Of a stretch of DNA of 64,000 nucleotides, positions 10,929 through 23,856 are shown in pieces (the first letter of the stretch is position 1; every line of letters begins with the position of its first letter). The notes under the pieces were generated by a model. The model was not told the origin of the DNA and ran no database searches. It saw only the letters and a program-made list of their open reading frames with translations. This DNA is from Anaeramoeba flamelloides. Taxonomy: Eukaryota; Metamonada; Anaeramoebidae. Where the stretch lies: NCBI GenBank assembly GCA_027625915.1, contig JANTQA010000036.1, positions 1,049,501 through 1,113,500 of the forward strand, given 5' to 3'. A program made the position numbers and the translations under genes.

Positions 10929-13900
10929 ATGTTTGAGTCTAACGTTTTTGATGTTTTTGATTTTTCAGAATCAAACAAAAATGAAAAAGGAAATGGGAAT
11001 GGGAATGAAAATGAAAAACAAAAAGAAAAAAAACCAATAAACCCAAACGAGCCACTATTAAGCGAAGAACTAGAATCAAAGGTTAAACCAACACTTGAAG
11101 AAGATATTTTTTTAAGTAAAAGTCTCACTGGTGGCTGTAGGCATGAAATTGCTTATCCTGAAGAATGGGAGAATAAGGAAAATGGACAAGAAATGATCGA
11201 CGATTTAAAAAATCTTGAATACCCAAAGGAGCCAGCAACGACATTTAAATTTACATTGGATCCCTTTCAAAGGACTTCCGTTTGTTGTATTGAAAGAGGA
11301 GACTCTCTTTTAGTTTCTGCTCACACCTCTTCGGGTAAAACGGTTGTTGGTGAGTATGCAATTGCTAAGGCATTAAAAAATAATGCAAGAGTCATATATA
11401 CATCTCCAATAAAGGCACTTTCCAATCAAAAATACCGAGATCTAAAAGCTGTCTATGGCGATGTAGGACTAATGACTGGTGATATCACAATAGACCCTGA
11501 GTCTACTTGTTTGGTAATGACAACAGAAGTAAGATACTTTAGTTCCCAAACCATTTTTTCTTTCTTTTTTTTGGGGTTTTTCTTTACAAAACAAAAAAAT
11601 ATTGATTACGTGATTTTTTTTATTTTTATTTATTTTTCAACAACACCAACTTTACCATCTGAAATGTTCTAAAGTCAAAACAAAGAATTCTCAATCAAAG
11701 ATTATTGGCTATTACAAGATCTTTTTGGAATAATCGTCAATAATTGAACTCACTCATATTTGGGTTTTTATGGGATTACCATCACTACAGATTTCACTAA
11801 AATTAAAGTGTGTTGTTATTGGGTGAAAATCAGATTAATGTTTTGTAGTTTAAATAACCCTAAAAAATCTATTAGTAAATTTTTTGTAATAATAAATTAT
11901 TCGATTACAGTGTTTACTCAAGATCACAATAAAATATTTTCAATTTTGGAAACCCTTTTTTAATTCCATGTTCCAAAGCAAAAAAACAAAACTCTCAAAT
12001 AATAGTTTTCCAGTATTTAAAAATCCATCTTTAGAACTTCCAAAAGTAACTATTTTTATAATTTTTTAATTTCAAAGATTAACTCAATAATCATCAACAT
12101 AAAAACCCAAAGACCGATTATTTTTGTTTCCTTTTTAGAAAGCTAATTTCAACATCAATATATTTCCAATATTTCAGAAATAATTGGTCAAAAAAATCTA
12201 TTGGTTAATTATTTGATTTTTTAGAACTATTAATTTAATTTTTTAGCAATTGATTTACATTCTGCCACAAATTTAAGAAAGATATTTTGCAACACTGGAG
12301 TCTGAATATTGATAATTCAACTTTTAAATTTGTGGCGAAATGCAGATTTTTATTCTGAAATTGTTGAGTTTTTTTACTAATACAATTGATCATTTTTTAA
12401 TTGAAAAGATCAACTTTTTTGCAATATTTTGCTAATTGAATATTTAGAGACATTTGAGCCATGTAGCGCTAATGCGATTTACCTTCAATAACAACACAAG
12501 AGTAAATATGGAATGTTGTAAAAAAGAGAGTTTTTACAATTTTAAAGATAAATAAAGAGTTCCATGATAATACCCACAATTTAGTTATAGTAAATATAAT
12601 ATCTGAATATCTGAATCGACTAATAATAATTTTAATCATAAAAATGAATTGGTATATACCAATCTTTCAATTTTAAAAAAAAATCATTTTTCAAACAATG
12701 TACTGGTATTTACCAAACGATTTTATATTTAAAATCCCTTTGAGCTCAAAAAATCACAACGTATATTACTTTTACCATTACCAAATTGTGGGTATTATCA
12801 TGGAACTCTTTATTTATCTTTAAAATTGTAAAAACTCTCTTTTTTACAACATTCCATATTTACACTTGTGAACATACTTCAATTTTAGACTTTACCTAGG
12901 TAGACGCTAATCTCTTAAATGGGATCAAGAATTAAATAAAATTGAAACATGAAAGGATATATTCTGTACCTTTAAATGTCAGATGTTAAATAAATTGTAT
13001 TTTTTATTATTTTTTAAATTAAAAAAAAATCATTATCAAGGTGAACGTTTGTCTCCTTGGGTTTATTTTTTTTTTTTAATCTTTCTCACTGAGACCTTCA
13101 ACAATACCATCAAGATAAATGATGATCATTAACTTATTTTTTCTAATAGGTCAAATTTAAAATAAAATAAATCATTTTTTTTTTTTTTTTTATAAAACCG
13201 CAATAAATTTTGGTTTATTAAATAATCAAAAAGATAATTCAACTTTTTAGGATAAATAATACATATAATATTCCAAAATATTGATTTTTTTTTTTAGTAA
13301 TTTTGAAAAAAAAATGTTAATTTCAAATATAATTTTATTTACGTAATAATAACTTTTTCTTTATTGATAAATTCAAAAAAATGTTTGAAACTTTTTCGTT
13401 CAATTTTCAAATTTTTGATTAGATGTAAATCAATAATTCAAAACATTTTCTTGACAAAAAAATATTTCAAAAATCAAGTTTTTTTACAAAGTTTGATAAA
13501 ATTTAATCAAAAAAAAAATGTTTATTCAAAATTAAGTAAAGAAAAAAAAATAGGAAAACCAAATGAAAATTGAACAAAAAAGTTCAAAACATTTTTTTCA
13601 ATTTATCATTAAGATAATCATCTGATATTTTATTCTTACATGCAAAATCCGTTATTACTGTGTAATAATTCTTATTTTATTAAAATCGGTGAAAAAATGT
13701 GAGAGGACTAATAAACTGTTAATTGTTATCTAAACAATTAATATTAAATTATATAATCTATATTTACTATCTAACGAAAGAAAACTTTTTTCATTGTTTT
13801 TAAAAGACTTAAAATATCAATTTTAAACTATTTTATACTCATATATCTTAAATACAAACCAAATAAATGTTTCAAATCATTAAAGAATAAATGATTAAAA

Positions 13901-16900
13901 AATCTTGGTTTTTTCAATACAAAAAAATAGTAAAATTTTGAGTACAGATTTCATTCTTTTTTTTTTTTCTAATATACCTTTTCGAGAAAAAAATATATTG
14001 TTTTAAATTCATTTTTGAATTAATTTTATTCTTGAGAAATATATAAATTAAATCCACTTCTTGATAAATTCAAATAATCGATCTTAATCTAAATGAAAAT
14101 TTGAAAAGTTATAAGATCCAACAAATTACAGAAAAAATTATGGTCAAATAAAAAAAAAACAATATTTTGAAAATTTTTTCTTTAAAAATCCCTTTTAAAG
14201 ATTTTCCAAAAATATATCTAATCTAATTTCCTAAATATTTAATCATTTATTTTTTTTGGTATTTATTTAAATTTTATTTTTAAAAATTCTTTTCTTTATT
14301 ATATAACCAATAAATTTAATGATGAACTATATAAATAGATTTTAAGAAACATGCTGTATAAAGGTTCTGAAATTATTCGTGAAGTGCAATGTGTAATATT
14401 TGACGAAATTCATTATATGAAAAATAAATGTAAGATCTATCACTTTTTATTTATTTCTTCTTTTTAATTTGAGAATTTAATGAAAGAAAAAAGTTTTAGT
14501 TTAATTTTTTTTTAAAAAAAAACAAATTCTAATAATTTAATAAAAAAATTTTGTAAAACGATCAATGTTAAACATAAATAAAACGAGTTTTAAAACTAAA
14601 ATTGATAATAAATATTTTACTAAACAACTTATATAACTTGAAATTATTTTGTATATTTACTATAATTTTCTAAACAAAAAAACTTTATTAAAACCAAAAT
14701 GAATTTATTTCTCTTAAAATGTAATTAATCATGTTATTTCTTATAGTGAATTTTAACATTTACCAATAATTTATCCTTTGATATTTGTCATATTTCTAAA
14801 ACTATTAAATAGAAAGAAGGATAGTAATATATTTATTTTGGAAAAATATTTAATAAGAAAAAAAGATTATTATTAGTGTTTTTCAAAATCACACAGCTGA
14901 TTTTATGATTTTAATCTTTATTTGATCCAAGATCGAAGCGGAAATGACCATTTTTTTTTGTTTATATCTGTTTGTTTATTTATTCCATAGTTTGTGTTTT
15001 TTCAAAAATGATTCATTGTTAAAATCTTATGAGGATGAAATTATTTCAATTTATCTTTTTTTTTAACATCTCATTTCATTATTCCAAAATTCTAAAAGTG
15101 TTTTTATCAATTTAGTAAACAATACATGAAACTAACCAAAAAAAAGGGGGGGAAACTGAAATTTATTTCTTCAATAAAAAACTAATTTTGTGTAAAAAAT
15201 GGATTTTTTCTCGAATCTAAATAAACTTTTTCAAATAAACCCCATTCCAAAAATTTGGACACATCCAAAATTAAAAATAGGCAAAAAAAAAAACTCAATT
15301 TATTATTTTTTTTCAAACGTAATATTAAACCAAATTTAAGTTACCCAGTATTAGTGTTTATATAAGTAATCATTTTAATCCAAATAAAAGAAAAAAAAAT
15401 ATAAAACTCAAAAAAAAAATCGGTATGTCTAAAATAATGAAACGAGCGTAACAAAAAAAATATATTTGTAAATTTGTTAAAATTTCACCAATAATTATTG
15501 ATCGATCAAATGATAAGATAACATCGGCCAATTGTATGTGATTTTCCAATTTAACAAACTCAACATATAACCTTCTATCGTTCATTCGAAAAAAAATTTC
15601 CAGATCTAAGGAAACAGATTACGTAACTGGAAAAAAGGAAATCAAAACAAAAAAAAAAAAGACAAAAAATGAAATAGTTTGAAAAATCCAAATTATCTCC
15701 AAATTGAATGTAAATTGTGGTATTGTTATTCTTTCAACTGTTTAAACTGTGTCGAAATTTTTGGAATTTAGTTTATAAAAATCATTATTTAGAAAAATAT
15801 AACTTTCAAATAAACTTTAAACTGGTAAATCCAAACCTTACTATTATTTTTTTTTTATTTTTTTTTTTTTTTTTCATTAAAATCTCTGAATGATTTGTTT
15901 GAAATATATTGTTTTTCTTAAACAAAATAAAAAGGCATTTTTTTTTTTTTCTTTTTATTTTTTCAAGATCCCTCCTCTTTTTTAATTCCTCCCAAACTAT
16001 TTTAAAGTAAAAAATCAACAATCTTTTTATTTATCAATTGAACTAATTGAAAATATACTTTACTGATATTTCTTGTATAATTTTTTTTTTGTGAATAAAT
16101 TGTTCATTTTGAAAGTGTTTATGCCAAAATCAGAATTAAAAAAAGGATTCTTTTTGCATCAATATTATATGATTGTTTTATTATTATTAACAATTCATAA
16201 TATAATAAATTGTGAATCAAAAAAAAAAAAAAAAATTAAAGCAACACAAATCAAACCAAAATTCTTTTTTTCTATTCTTTAAAAGTAATAAAAATGTTTA
16301 CAATCCATTTCTTTAGTTTATTTGTTACTATCATTCGAAAAGAAAGATTTTCTCTTGAATTTATCTCCTTTTAATTTTTAGAAACAACTTTAAATTGAAT
16401 TCTCAATAAAATTTCTTCTAGTTTTCGTTCGGAATCCAAACTTCAAAACTTCATTTCAATCAAAAATAAAATTAAATGAAAATATTTTCCTATTTTAAAA
16501 GTCAAACATAAAGTAATACCAAAAATTATTTCACTGTCAATGTTTGATTGAATATAAATTAGATTTTAATGTACAAAAACTAATTTGAAAAAAAAGAAAA
16601 TCAACAAATTTTGACCAAAAAAAAAATCTAATATATATATACATATACATATATACATACGTATATCTAAACCAAATATTCTAAAATATAAATTTATCTA
16701 TTTTAATTTTTTTTATTTTTCTTTTTATTTTCATAGCAAGAGGAGTTGTCTGGGAAGAAACAATAATTTTATTGCCCGACAAAGTCCAATTTGTATTTTT
16801 GAGTGCCACAATACCTAATTGTTTAGAATTTGCAAAATGGATTTCGAAAATCCACAAGCAAGCATGCCATGTAGTCTTTACAGATAAAAGGCCTGTCCCG

Positions 16901-19276
16901 TTACAATATTATTTATTTCCAAAGGGATCTAATGAATTATATTTAATTGTTGATGAAGATGGTAATTTTAAGGATAGGAATTTCCAAAAGGCTGTAACGT
17001 CTATTAATATAAATCCAATTACAAATTCGTTAATCAACAACAATAACCAATCAAGCTCTAAGAATCGAAGGTTGCAACAATCACAGGACATTTATAGAGT
17101 AGTCAAATTGATCGTTGAAAAAAATTATGATCCGATTATTGTTTTTGCATTTTCTAAAAAGCAATGTGAGGTAAAGGCTATGGAGCTATCCCAAATGAGT
17201 TTCACAACGAGCGAGGAGCAAGAAATGATTCAATTTATTTACAAGCAGGCAATTGGCACGCTGTCTGAAGACGATCAAAAATTGCCACAAATTAAAAAAA
17301 TGTTGCCCATGCTTAAATCCGGTGTAGCTGTGCATCATGCAGGATTATTGCCAATTATGAAGGAAATTGTGGAAATTTTGTTTGGCGAAGGGTTTATCAA
17401 AGTGCTTTTTGCAACTGAAACCTTTTCCATGGGTCTGAATATGCCTGCCAAAACCGTAATTTTTTCAAGCACAAAGAAATTTGATGGAACAGTTTTTAGG
17501 AATATTACGTCTGGTGAATTTATTCAGATGTCTGGTCGTGCAGGTAGAAGGGGCCTCGATAAAAAGGGTATTGTGATCTTAATGCTCGATGAGCGAATTG
17601 AGCCATCGGTGGCTAAGGACATTTTATTAGGCAAGCCCGATTCATTAAATAGTGCGTTCCATTTAAGCTACAATATGCTTTTGAATTTGATTAGAATAGA
17701 GGGGATTAATCCAGAATATTTAATGTCCAGATCATTTTTCCAATTCCAATGCGAAAGACAGCTGCCTCGAAAAAAGCAGCAAATCGAAGAATTAAAAATT
17801 GAGTCAAATGATATTAAGATTATTAATGAAAGCAAAATTAAAAAGTTTTATGAATTATCTGAAAAGATTCAAGAACTTTCTGTAGAAATACAACAAATTA
17901 GAACAAAGCCATTTTATAGCTTTGGCTATATGAAGCCTGGTAGATTGGTGAGAATTAGAAAAATTTATAGATATGGTAAAATGAAATTTGGCAAAGTTAA
18001 AAAAGTAATTAAGTGGAATTGGGGAGTGGTTATAAACATTAAAAAGAGACACATTAGAAGGAAAAGAGATGAAATGTTATTAGAAGATGAAAAAGAGAAT
18101 GAGGAGCAAGATAACAATGTATTAGAACAATTAAAAAATAATTTAAGTTCTGAATATATCGTTGATGTATTAATAGAATGTGAAGATTTGGAATCTATTC
18201 AAAAAAAGGCAAAAAATAAAATCAGAAAAAATTTGAATAAAAATGGTGGCAATAAGGACAGCAACGATAATGATGACGAAGACGAAGAAGACGATGACAA
18301 TGATAATCATCGCGGAATTGTTAAGATTGTCAAATTTCCATTATCAGATATTTATAAAATTTCCAAAATGAGAGTTAGAGTGCCCGAAAATATTAGATCT
18401 GTCAAAACGAAAAATAGAATCATTAGATCAATTTCAGAAGTTAAAAAAAGATTAGAAGGTACAATTCCACAACTTGATCCAGTTGAAAATTATAAATCAA
18501 CCGAGCAGGGATATGAACAGACACTTGAAAAATTAAATGAATTGAAAAAGGAAATAAAGCAATTCCATTTAATTAAAAACACAACGCAATGGAAGGAAGG
18601 CTATAAAAAGTTTTTGTCAAAAATAGAAATTTTAACTCAAATTGAAATTGCTGAGAAGCAATTGTCAGAATACGAAAGTGTTATCTTGAATGACAAATTA
18701 GGTTCAATGAAAAAAAGTTTGGAATCTTTAAAATATGTTAACACAGAGGGCATAATTTCCGAAAAGGGAAGAACTGCATGTGAAATATCTTCTGGAAATG
18801 AATTAATTATCACAGAATTGCTATACCAAGGTGTCTTTAACGATATTAATATTTATCAATTGACTTCCCTTTTAAGTTGCTTTTTGCATAAAGAAAGATC
18901 GAAAACAACACCAAAGCTTCCTGAAAATTTGAATAACCCATTTAGAAAATTGACAGAAACTGCTAAAAAGGTCGGTAAAATTGAACAAAAGAGCGGTTAT
19001 GAAATAAATATTGAAGATTTCGTGAAAAGCTTTCATCCAGGGTTGATGAAGGTGGTTGAAAGATGGACCTTCGGGGATTCCTTCTTAGAAATTACTAAAT
19101 TAACGAAAAATTTTGAAGGTACAATAATTAGAACACTGAGAGGCCTCGAAGAATTAATGAGACAAATGAGTAACGCTGCATTGTCGATGGGAAACAGAGA
19201 CTTGTCAAGTAAAATTAATGATGGTATTGTGAAAGTGAAGAGAGATATTGTCTTTGCTGCTTCGTTATATTTATAA
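10929..19276 (+). CDS. MTR4-type exosome-associated DExH RNA helicase
   Basis: MTR4 unwinds structured RNA and feeds it to the nuclear exosome; it acts in the nucleus and nucleolus in rRNA processing and RNA surveillance. There are three exons: 10929-11528, 14339-14429 and 16737-19276, which join in frame to 1076 residues, close to yeast Mtr4 (1073). Introns start GTAAGAT at both donors and end in TAG. Motifs: Walker A AHTSSGKT (131-138), [12 protein letters not shown] (158-169), TGD (183-185), DEIH (222-225, in the 91-nt middle exon), SAT (253-255) and [10 protein letters not shown] (near 494-503). After these come an arch/KOW insertion containing a basic stretch and an acidic Asp/Glu-Asn run, then a DSHCT C-terminus ending in AASLYL as in fungal and animal orthologues. 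I chose the first ATG because FESNVFDVF resembles the short acidic N-terminal motif of yeast Mtr4 (DLFDVFEE). The [15 protein letters not shown] ratchet-helix region marks it as MTR4/SKI2 family. Conserved identity in the core favours MTR4 over SKI2. Confidence 0.95.
11990..12430 (-). repeat. Dispersed repeat H, copy 3 (inverted, intronic)
   Basis: The reverse complement matches 6115-6595 and 53890-54270, including the shared TTTGGAAGTTCT-type block and the CCACAAATTTAA inverted repeat (12257-12348 here). It lies wholly within MTR4 intron 1. Confidence 0.65.
12495..12870. mobile_element. MITE family A, copy 1 (376 bp, about 90-bp TIRs)
   Basis: The left arm starts CACAAGAGTAAATATGGAAT and the right arm ends with its complement (ATTCCATATTTACACTTGTG). 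The arms stay complementary for about 90 bp, through the TGATAATACCCACAATTT block. The centre is non-coding. It sits inside MTR4 intron 1. A second, more degraded copy is at 61106-61476. Target-site duplication is not clear. Confidence 0.85.
14430..16736 (+). other. MTR4 intron 2 (2307 nt)
   Basis: It begins GTAAGATC after a split codon (T|CA, Ser231) and ends with a T-rich tract and CATAG. The content is mostly low-complexity AT-rich sequence with poly-A and poly-T runs; I found no coding islands. A TATACATA-type simple stretch lies near 16630-16665. Confidence 0.9.
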
Positions 19277-19494
19277 GAAATTATTTTCTTGTTTTTGTAT
19301 GAAAATGGGATATATTTTTAAGGTTTTTTTGATTTTTTTTTTTTTTTAGATTTTATTTTCATTATCTGCGTATAAACATTTATAAATAAATAGATACTAT
19401 TTTTTTTTATACTTTATATATAGATATAGATATGATTTATATTGTTTTTATTTTAAGTGGTTAAAAAAAATAAACTTTTTTCAAGTCAAGGGAG

Positions 19495-20210
19495 TTCAGT
19501 TGTAATTGATGAATTAAATGTGTTTAAAGGGTTTGAATAGTTATTATAAGAAAAAAATTATTGTCAAAATTGAAATCATTTTTTCACATTTTCGCTTTTT
19601 TCTTTTTTTTTTTTGGATACATAATTGTTTTGCAATTTTTATTTATTGCAAGATCTTGAGTCACAAGGTAAAAATGTGTTATTCTGATTATATTGAAATT
19701 TTAAAAATGATTTGTGAAGACAAATCTTTGATTTCTATTTGAATTTTATTTTGGTATTAAATCGAAGATCAAAATAAACTTTCAAAGTTTTTCTCAATAG
19801 GTGTTATAAATATTTTTTTGTTTTTCAATTTTTATGAATATATATATACCATTTTTTCGTCAAAGTGTATCATTTTTGCTGAGTAAATTACACGAGTTTA
19901 GATGATTTGAATAGATATTAGAAAAAAAAATTTTATTTTAGAACTTTCAAAAAAGAAAAGATTTTTTCACATTTGGCTTTTGTTAGTTTTTTTTATATAT
20001 AATTCATTGGCATTTTTTTTTTTATTGCAAGATCAAAAGTCACTTGGTAAGAGAGTTTTATTCATAAGATTATTGAAACAGTGTAAAATGGTTTTCGAAA
20101 AATCTTATTGATTTCTATGAGAATTTTATTTGGATCTTCAATTGAAGATCAAAATGAGCTTTTGAATTTTTTTTAAAAGTGAACTAATTTCTATAAGTTT
20201 TTCAATTTGT
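19495..20210 (+). repeat. Imperfect tandem duplication, two units of about 330 bp
   Basis: 19495-19830 and 19888-20210 are diverged copies sharing ordered blocks such as GAATAGTTATTATAAGAAAAA / GAATAGATATTAGAAAAAA, TTATTGCAAGATC, GAAGATCAAAAT and TTTGATTTCTAT / TTGATTTCTATG. The repeat starts about 220 bp after the MTR4 stop. Confidence 0.7.
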
Positions 20211-20499
20211 AAAAAATATATATGATTTGATTAAATTTACTTTAACAAAATATCAACTATTGTATCTTGTGTATTATTCTATTAATTTCTTATTTGTTCA
20301 TTTAAAATTTATTGATAAAAAATAATTAGTCTTTCAAAATTTTGCTATATAATTTTTCAAGAAATTAAGTTTATTATTTCTATCGAAAGAATTTTTTGAA
20401 GTTTTCGAAATTAATCTGAATTTAAATTGAAATTATAATTGAAAGAAGTTTAAAATTACAGCTAGTATAATTTTTGTTTTAAAATCATGAAAGACTTAA

Positions 20500-20675
20500 A
20501 AAATTGTTTTTTTTTTATATTTTTTCTAATTTTATACATGTTTTTTTTTGTTTCTTTCGTTTTTTTATAGTTTTATTTTTATAAAAAGTTCTTTTTTTAT
20601 TTTAATATCATACTTATTGTTAATTGGGTGTAAAAAAATGTAAATGAAAAAATTAAAAACTGTGAAAAAAAAAAC

Positions 20676-20716
<41 letters not shown>

Positions 20717-21012
20717 GGATGTAATTGAATAAAGAGTATGGGAAAACAATGGGAATTCATGATTTCCGATTTAAGTGTGAGGTGTATTTAAAACACTGAA
20801 AATAGTGTGATTTTCGATTTTGAAAAGACCAAAACAATCCAAAGTAACCTTTCTGTAGACAACCCATGAAAATTGTAAACTCTTTAAAGACAGAGAAAAA
20901 GAATTAAAGATTTTTTTAAAAAAAAATATTAGTTGATTGGAAAGAATGGTTAAAATTTAACTATTTTATCAATTCCAAATTAAATCAGCTCATTTGATTT
21001 TTTGTGTTTTGG

Positions 21013-21030
<18 letters not shown>
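20500..21030 (+). repeat. Dispersed repeat J, copy 1
   Basis: Collinear with 25560-26090 on the same strand. Shared blocks include an AACGAAAA/CAATTA-rich start, GATTTAAATTTAAGTG-like sequence, TTGAAAATTGT and AAATTAGATCAGCTCA-like sequence. The interior is interrupted here by a TA microsatellite. Confidence 0.6.
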
Positions 21031-21054
<24 letters not shown>

Positions 21055-21080
21055 CTACCTGAAAAAATAATTAATCAAAA

Positions 21081-21276
21081 CAGCCGGTTACACTTTTAAT
21101 GTACAAACTTTCAACGGAATTTAAGACACAAAAAAATCTCAAATTAGGGCACAAAATTTGTAATTTGTTATTTTACAATTTATTTTACGAGAATCTGAAT
21201 TTTGTGCCTTAATTTGAGATTTTTATAGTTCCTTAAATTTCGTTGAAAGTTTGTACATTAAAAGTGGAACTGGCTG
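21081..21276 (-). mobile_element. MITE family B, copy 4
   Basis: Ends read CAGCCGGTTACACTTTTAAT and the complement of CAGCCAGTTCCACTTTTAAT, with TA after the right end. Comparing the centres, this copy is inserted in the opposite orientation to the one at 21713-21906. Non-coding. Confidence 0.8.
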
Positions 21277-21712
21277 TATTTCGAGAATTATTTTGACCAT
21301 TTCTTTGATTAATATTATTTTTAATTGGAGATTGTAAAATTTTATTCAAATTATAACCAATTTCCCTTCCATTATTATGTATAAAAATATTGTTGAATTT
21401 ACTATTTTTATCACCTATTTTTCATTTGTCTTTTTATAAAATTTATTCAATTTATTTTTCTTTTTCAAAATCTTCAAGTTCAATAATTTGAAAATTTATA
21501 AAGTAAATTTTGTCTTTTTCTTGGGTCCATTAATTTTTTTGTAAATAAAAGAAGCAAAATTTCACAATATCATTTTTAATACCAAAACAATCATTCGGTA
21601 TTGTTTAAATATACCTTAACTGGTCAAACCTTAACCAATATTAAATTATAAACAATCTCTTCCCGTGATTTCAAATTTGTATTCCGATTCCCCTTATTCA
21701 CAGACCAACTTA

Positions 21713-21906
21713 CAGTCAGTCCACTTTTATTGTACAAACTTTCAAAGAAATTTAAGGAACTATAAAAATCTCAAATTAAGGCACAAAATTCAGATTCTAG
21801 TAAAATGAATTGTAAAAAAAAAATTGCAAATTTAGTGCCTTAATTTGAGATTTTTTTCTGCCTTAAATTTCGTTGAAAGTTTGTGCCTTAAAAGTGGAAC
21901 TGACTG
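21713..21906 (+). mobile_element. MITE family B, copy 5, best preserved (194 bp)
   Basis: Flanked on both sides by TA (21711-21712 and 21907-21908). The left end is CAGTCAGTCCACTTTTATTG and the right end is the complement of CAGTCAGTTCCACTTTTAAG. The inner arms carry AAATTTAAGG and CTCAAATTAAGGCACAAA. TA duplication plus CAG-start ends are the hallmarks of Tc1/mariner-mobilised MITEs. Confidence 0.85.
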
Positions 21907-22739
21907 TAATCAGAAAAGTTACAAAACCCTTAAAATATAAAAAAAAGAAAGAAAAGACAATAGAATATATTTTATTGGTCCGTGTAAAAGAAGAAAATCA
22001 AATTAAAATAATAAAAAAACAAGAAATTATTTTTTTAATTTTATATGTAATAATCTTTTAAATTTTATATTAATTTCATCTGAAAAAATAAACAAACTTA
22101 TTATTAAAAGTTAAAAAATACATTTTTAATTGTTAAAAGTTTGGTGTGGGATTGTAAAAGGCTCTTTTTTCCCAAAAAAAAAAATCACACCAAGTCAAAA
22201 AAAAATTGAAACTCTTTAATTTTTAAACACGAATAAAAAAAATCGATTCAAAAATGAAAATACAATAACAATCAATTTTATTTATATACACAATCAAATA
22301 AATGCAACGAATATTAATTATTTTTTTTGAGGATGGTACTATGAATCACAGTTAGAAAATGGCCAAGATAGAAAAATATTTCCAAAAAAAAAAAAGATTT
22401 ACCCACCCCAAAAAAAGGAAAACTTTTGAGAAAAAAAACTTATAATGTATAATAATAACAAGATCTTGTGACTCAGTTTATATAAAGTAAATAATTATGT
22501 TACAAGTAATAAAAATAGAAATCATATACTATAAAAAATAGTAGTCCTTAAACTTTTTTTTTTGTAAATATTGAGGAATGATATTTTATGTAAAAAATGT
22601 AAAACCAAATAAAATGTTTTCAGTTTTTATTTGAAATGTCTAATATTTTTCAAATATTCACATAATTAAACTATTCTCAATTTGATAAATGAAGCAAAAT
22701 TGAATTAATTTTTCATTTTATTACTTAAATTAAAAACCC

Positions 22740-23340
22740 TTTTATTTACCTTTTTAGAATTCAAAGAAATGGTAAAAAAAAAGATTTTTCTTATTTCTTT
22801 TGAATTCTGGGAAAGTGCTGTTAGGTTTTCTTGAATTTTGACTTTATTAGGGAAATTTATAGATTTTCGTTAGGATTCTTGAGTTTTCTATTTATTTAGA
22901 AAAATCAATATATATTCGTAAGGTTTTTTTACTTTTTGAAATAAACCGACAATTTATTAAAATTTTTCGGTTTATTTCAAAAAGTAAAAAAAAAACCTAG
23001 AAAATTTTACAAAAAAAACAGTAATCCTCAGGAAAAGTACCATTAGTTTTTTTTTAATTTAAGAAATAAAAAGAAAATTGATAAAATTTTCATTTTATTT
23101 CTTAAATTAAAGAAAAATAGTGTTTAGCTTTTCCAGAATTTAACAAAATAGAGAAATATATTTGATTCCACCCAATTCTTTAAAATTATGAAAAAGCTAG
23201 GAATCTAGGGCACTTTTACCGACCCTTTCATCACCTTGTCCAAAATTTGCAACAATTGAGTTTAATCTTTGATTTTAATCAATTCTTTTAAATTCGGGAA
23301 AAAATAGACACTCGAAGTTACTCTACTACACTTGGTCGAA
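22740..23340. repeat. Modular hairpin repeat cluster C
   Basis: The cluster alternates two modules. One is a palindrome of the type TTTTTGAAATAAACCGA...TCGGTTTATTTCAAAAA (22935-22990). The other is a half-palindromic block built on TTTTCCAGAATTTAAAAGAAT and its complement. The same modules occur at 2440-2810, 28780-29660, 36600-36970 and 53500-53600, in varying order. Non-coding. Confidence 0.65.
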
Positions 23341-23817
23341 GCTTTTTCAACATTTCCTTAAAAAATAATTATTAATTTGGAAATTTCAATAAAAAAAAAG
23401 TTTTTTTATCATTTACTAATGATAATCGTTATTAAAACTCTTTTTATTTTTAATATTATTTATTTTTTTATTATTTAATGTCCCAGATCATTTTAATTAT
23501 TTTTTTTATTAATTTAATATTTTTTTGTTCACCAAATTTTTCTATTTCTTTTAAACTGATAACAAAATTCCCAAAAAAAAAATCTACGAAATCTCCAATT
23601 ATATCAATATTGAATTTTTCTGGTAGGAAATCACATTTTTTGTTTTTGCTTTTTCTTGTTATATAAAGTGATCTTCTATTATAATTAGATAAATTTCAAA
23701 AAAAATAAATTTTTTAAAAGAGATTTTTGTTAACTTATTATAATTCTAAAAAATAATCATCGATTTCTTTATATTTGATCAATCAAAAATAATTTCAGAA
23801 TCAAACAATTTGAAAAC

Positions 23818-23856
<39 letters not shown>

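Larger units (their letters stand above)
11529..14338 (+). other. MTR4 intron 1 (2810 nt) loaded with repeats
   Basis: The intron begins GTAAGATAC after codon 200 and ends AATAG before ATTTTAAGAAAC. It contains an inverted copy of dispersed repeat H (about 11990-12430) and a complete 376-bp inverted-repeat element (12495-12870). It is more than 15 times longer than the roughly 100-150-nt introns in other genes of the window. Open frames inside it look like noise. Confidence 0.9.

Noticed and set aside
10925-11128. Minus-strand open frame over the start of MTR4
   Set aside because: Antisense shadow of the Lys/Asn/Glu-rich MTR4 N-terminus.
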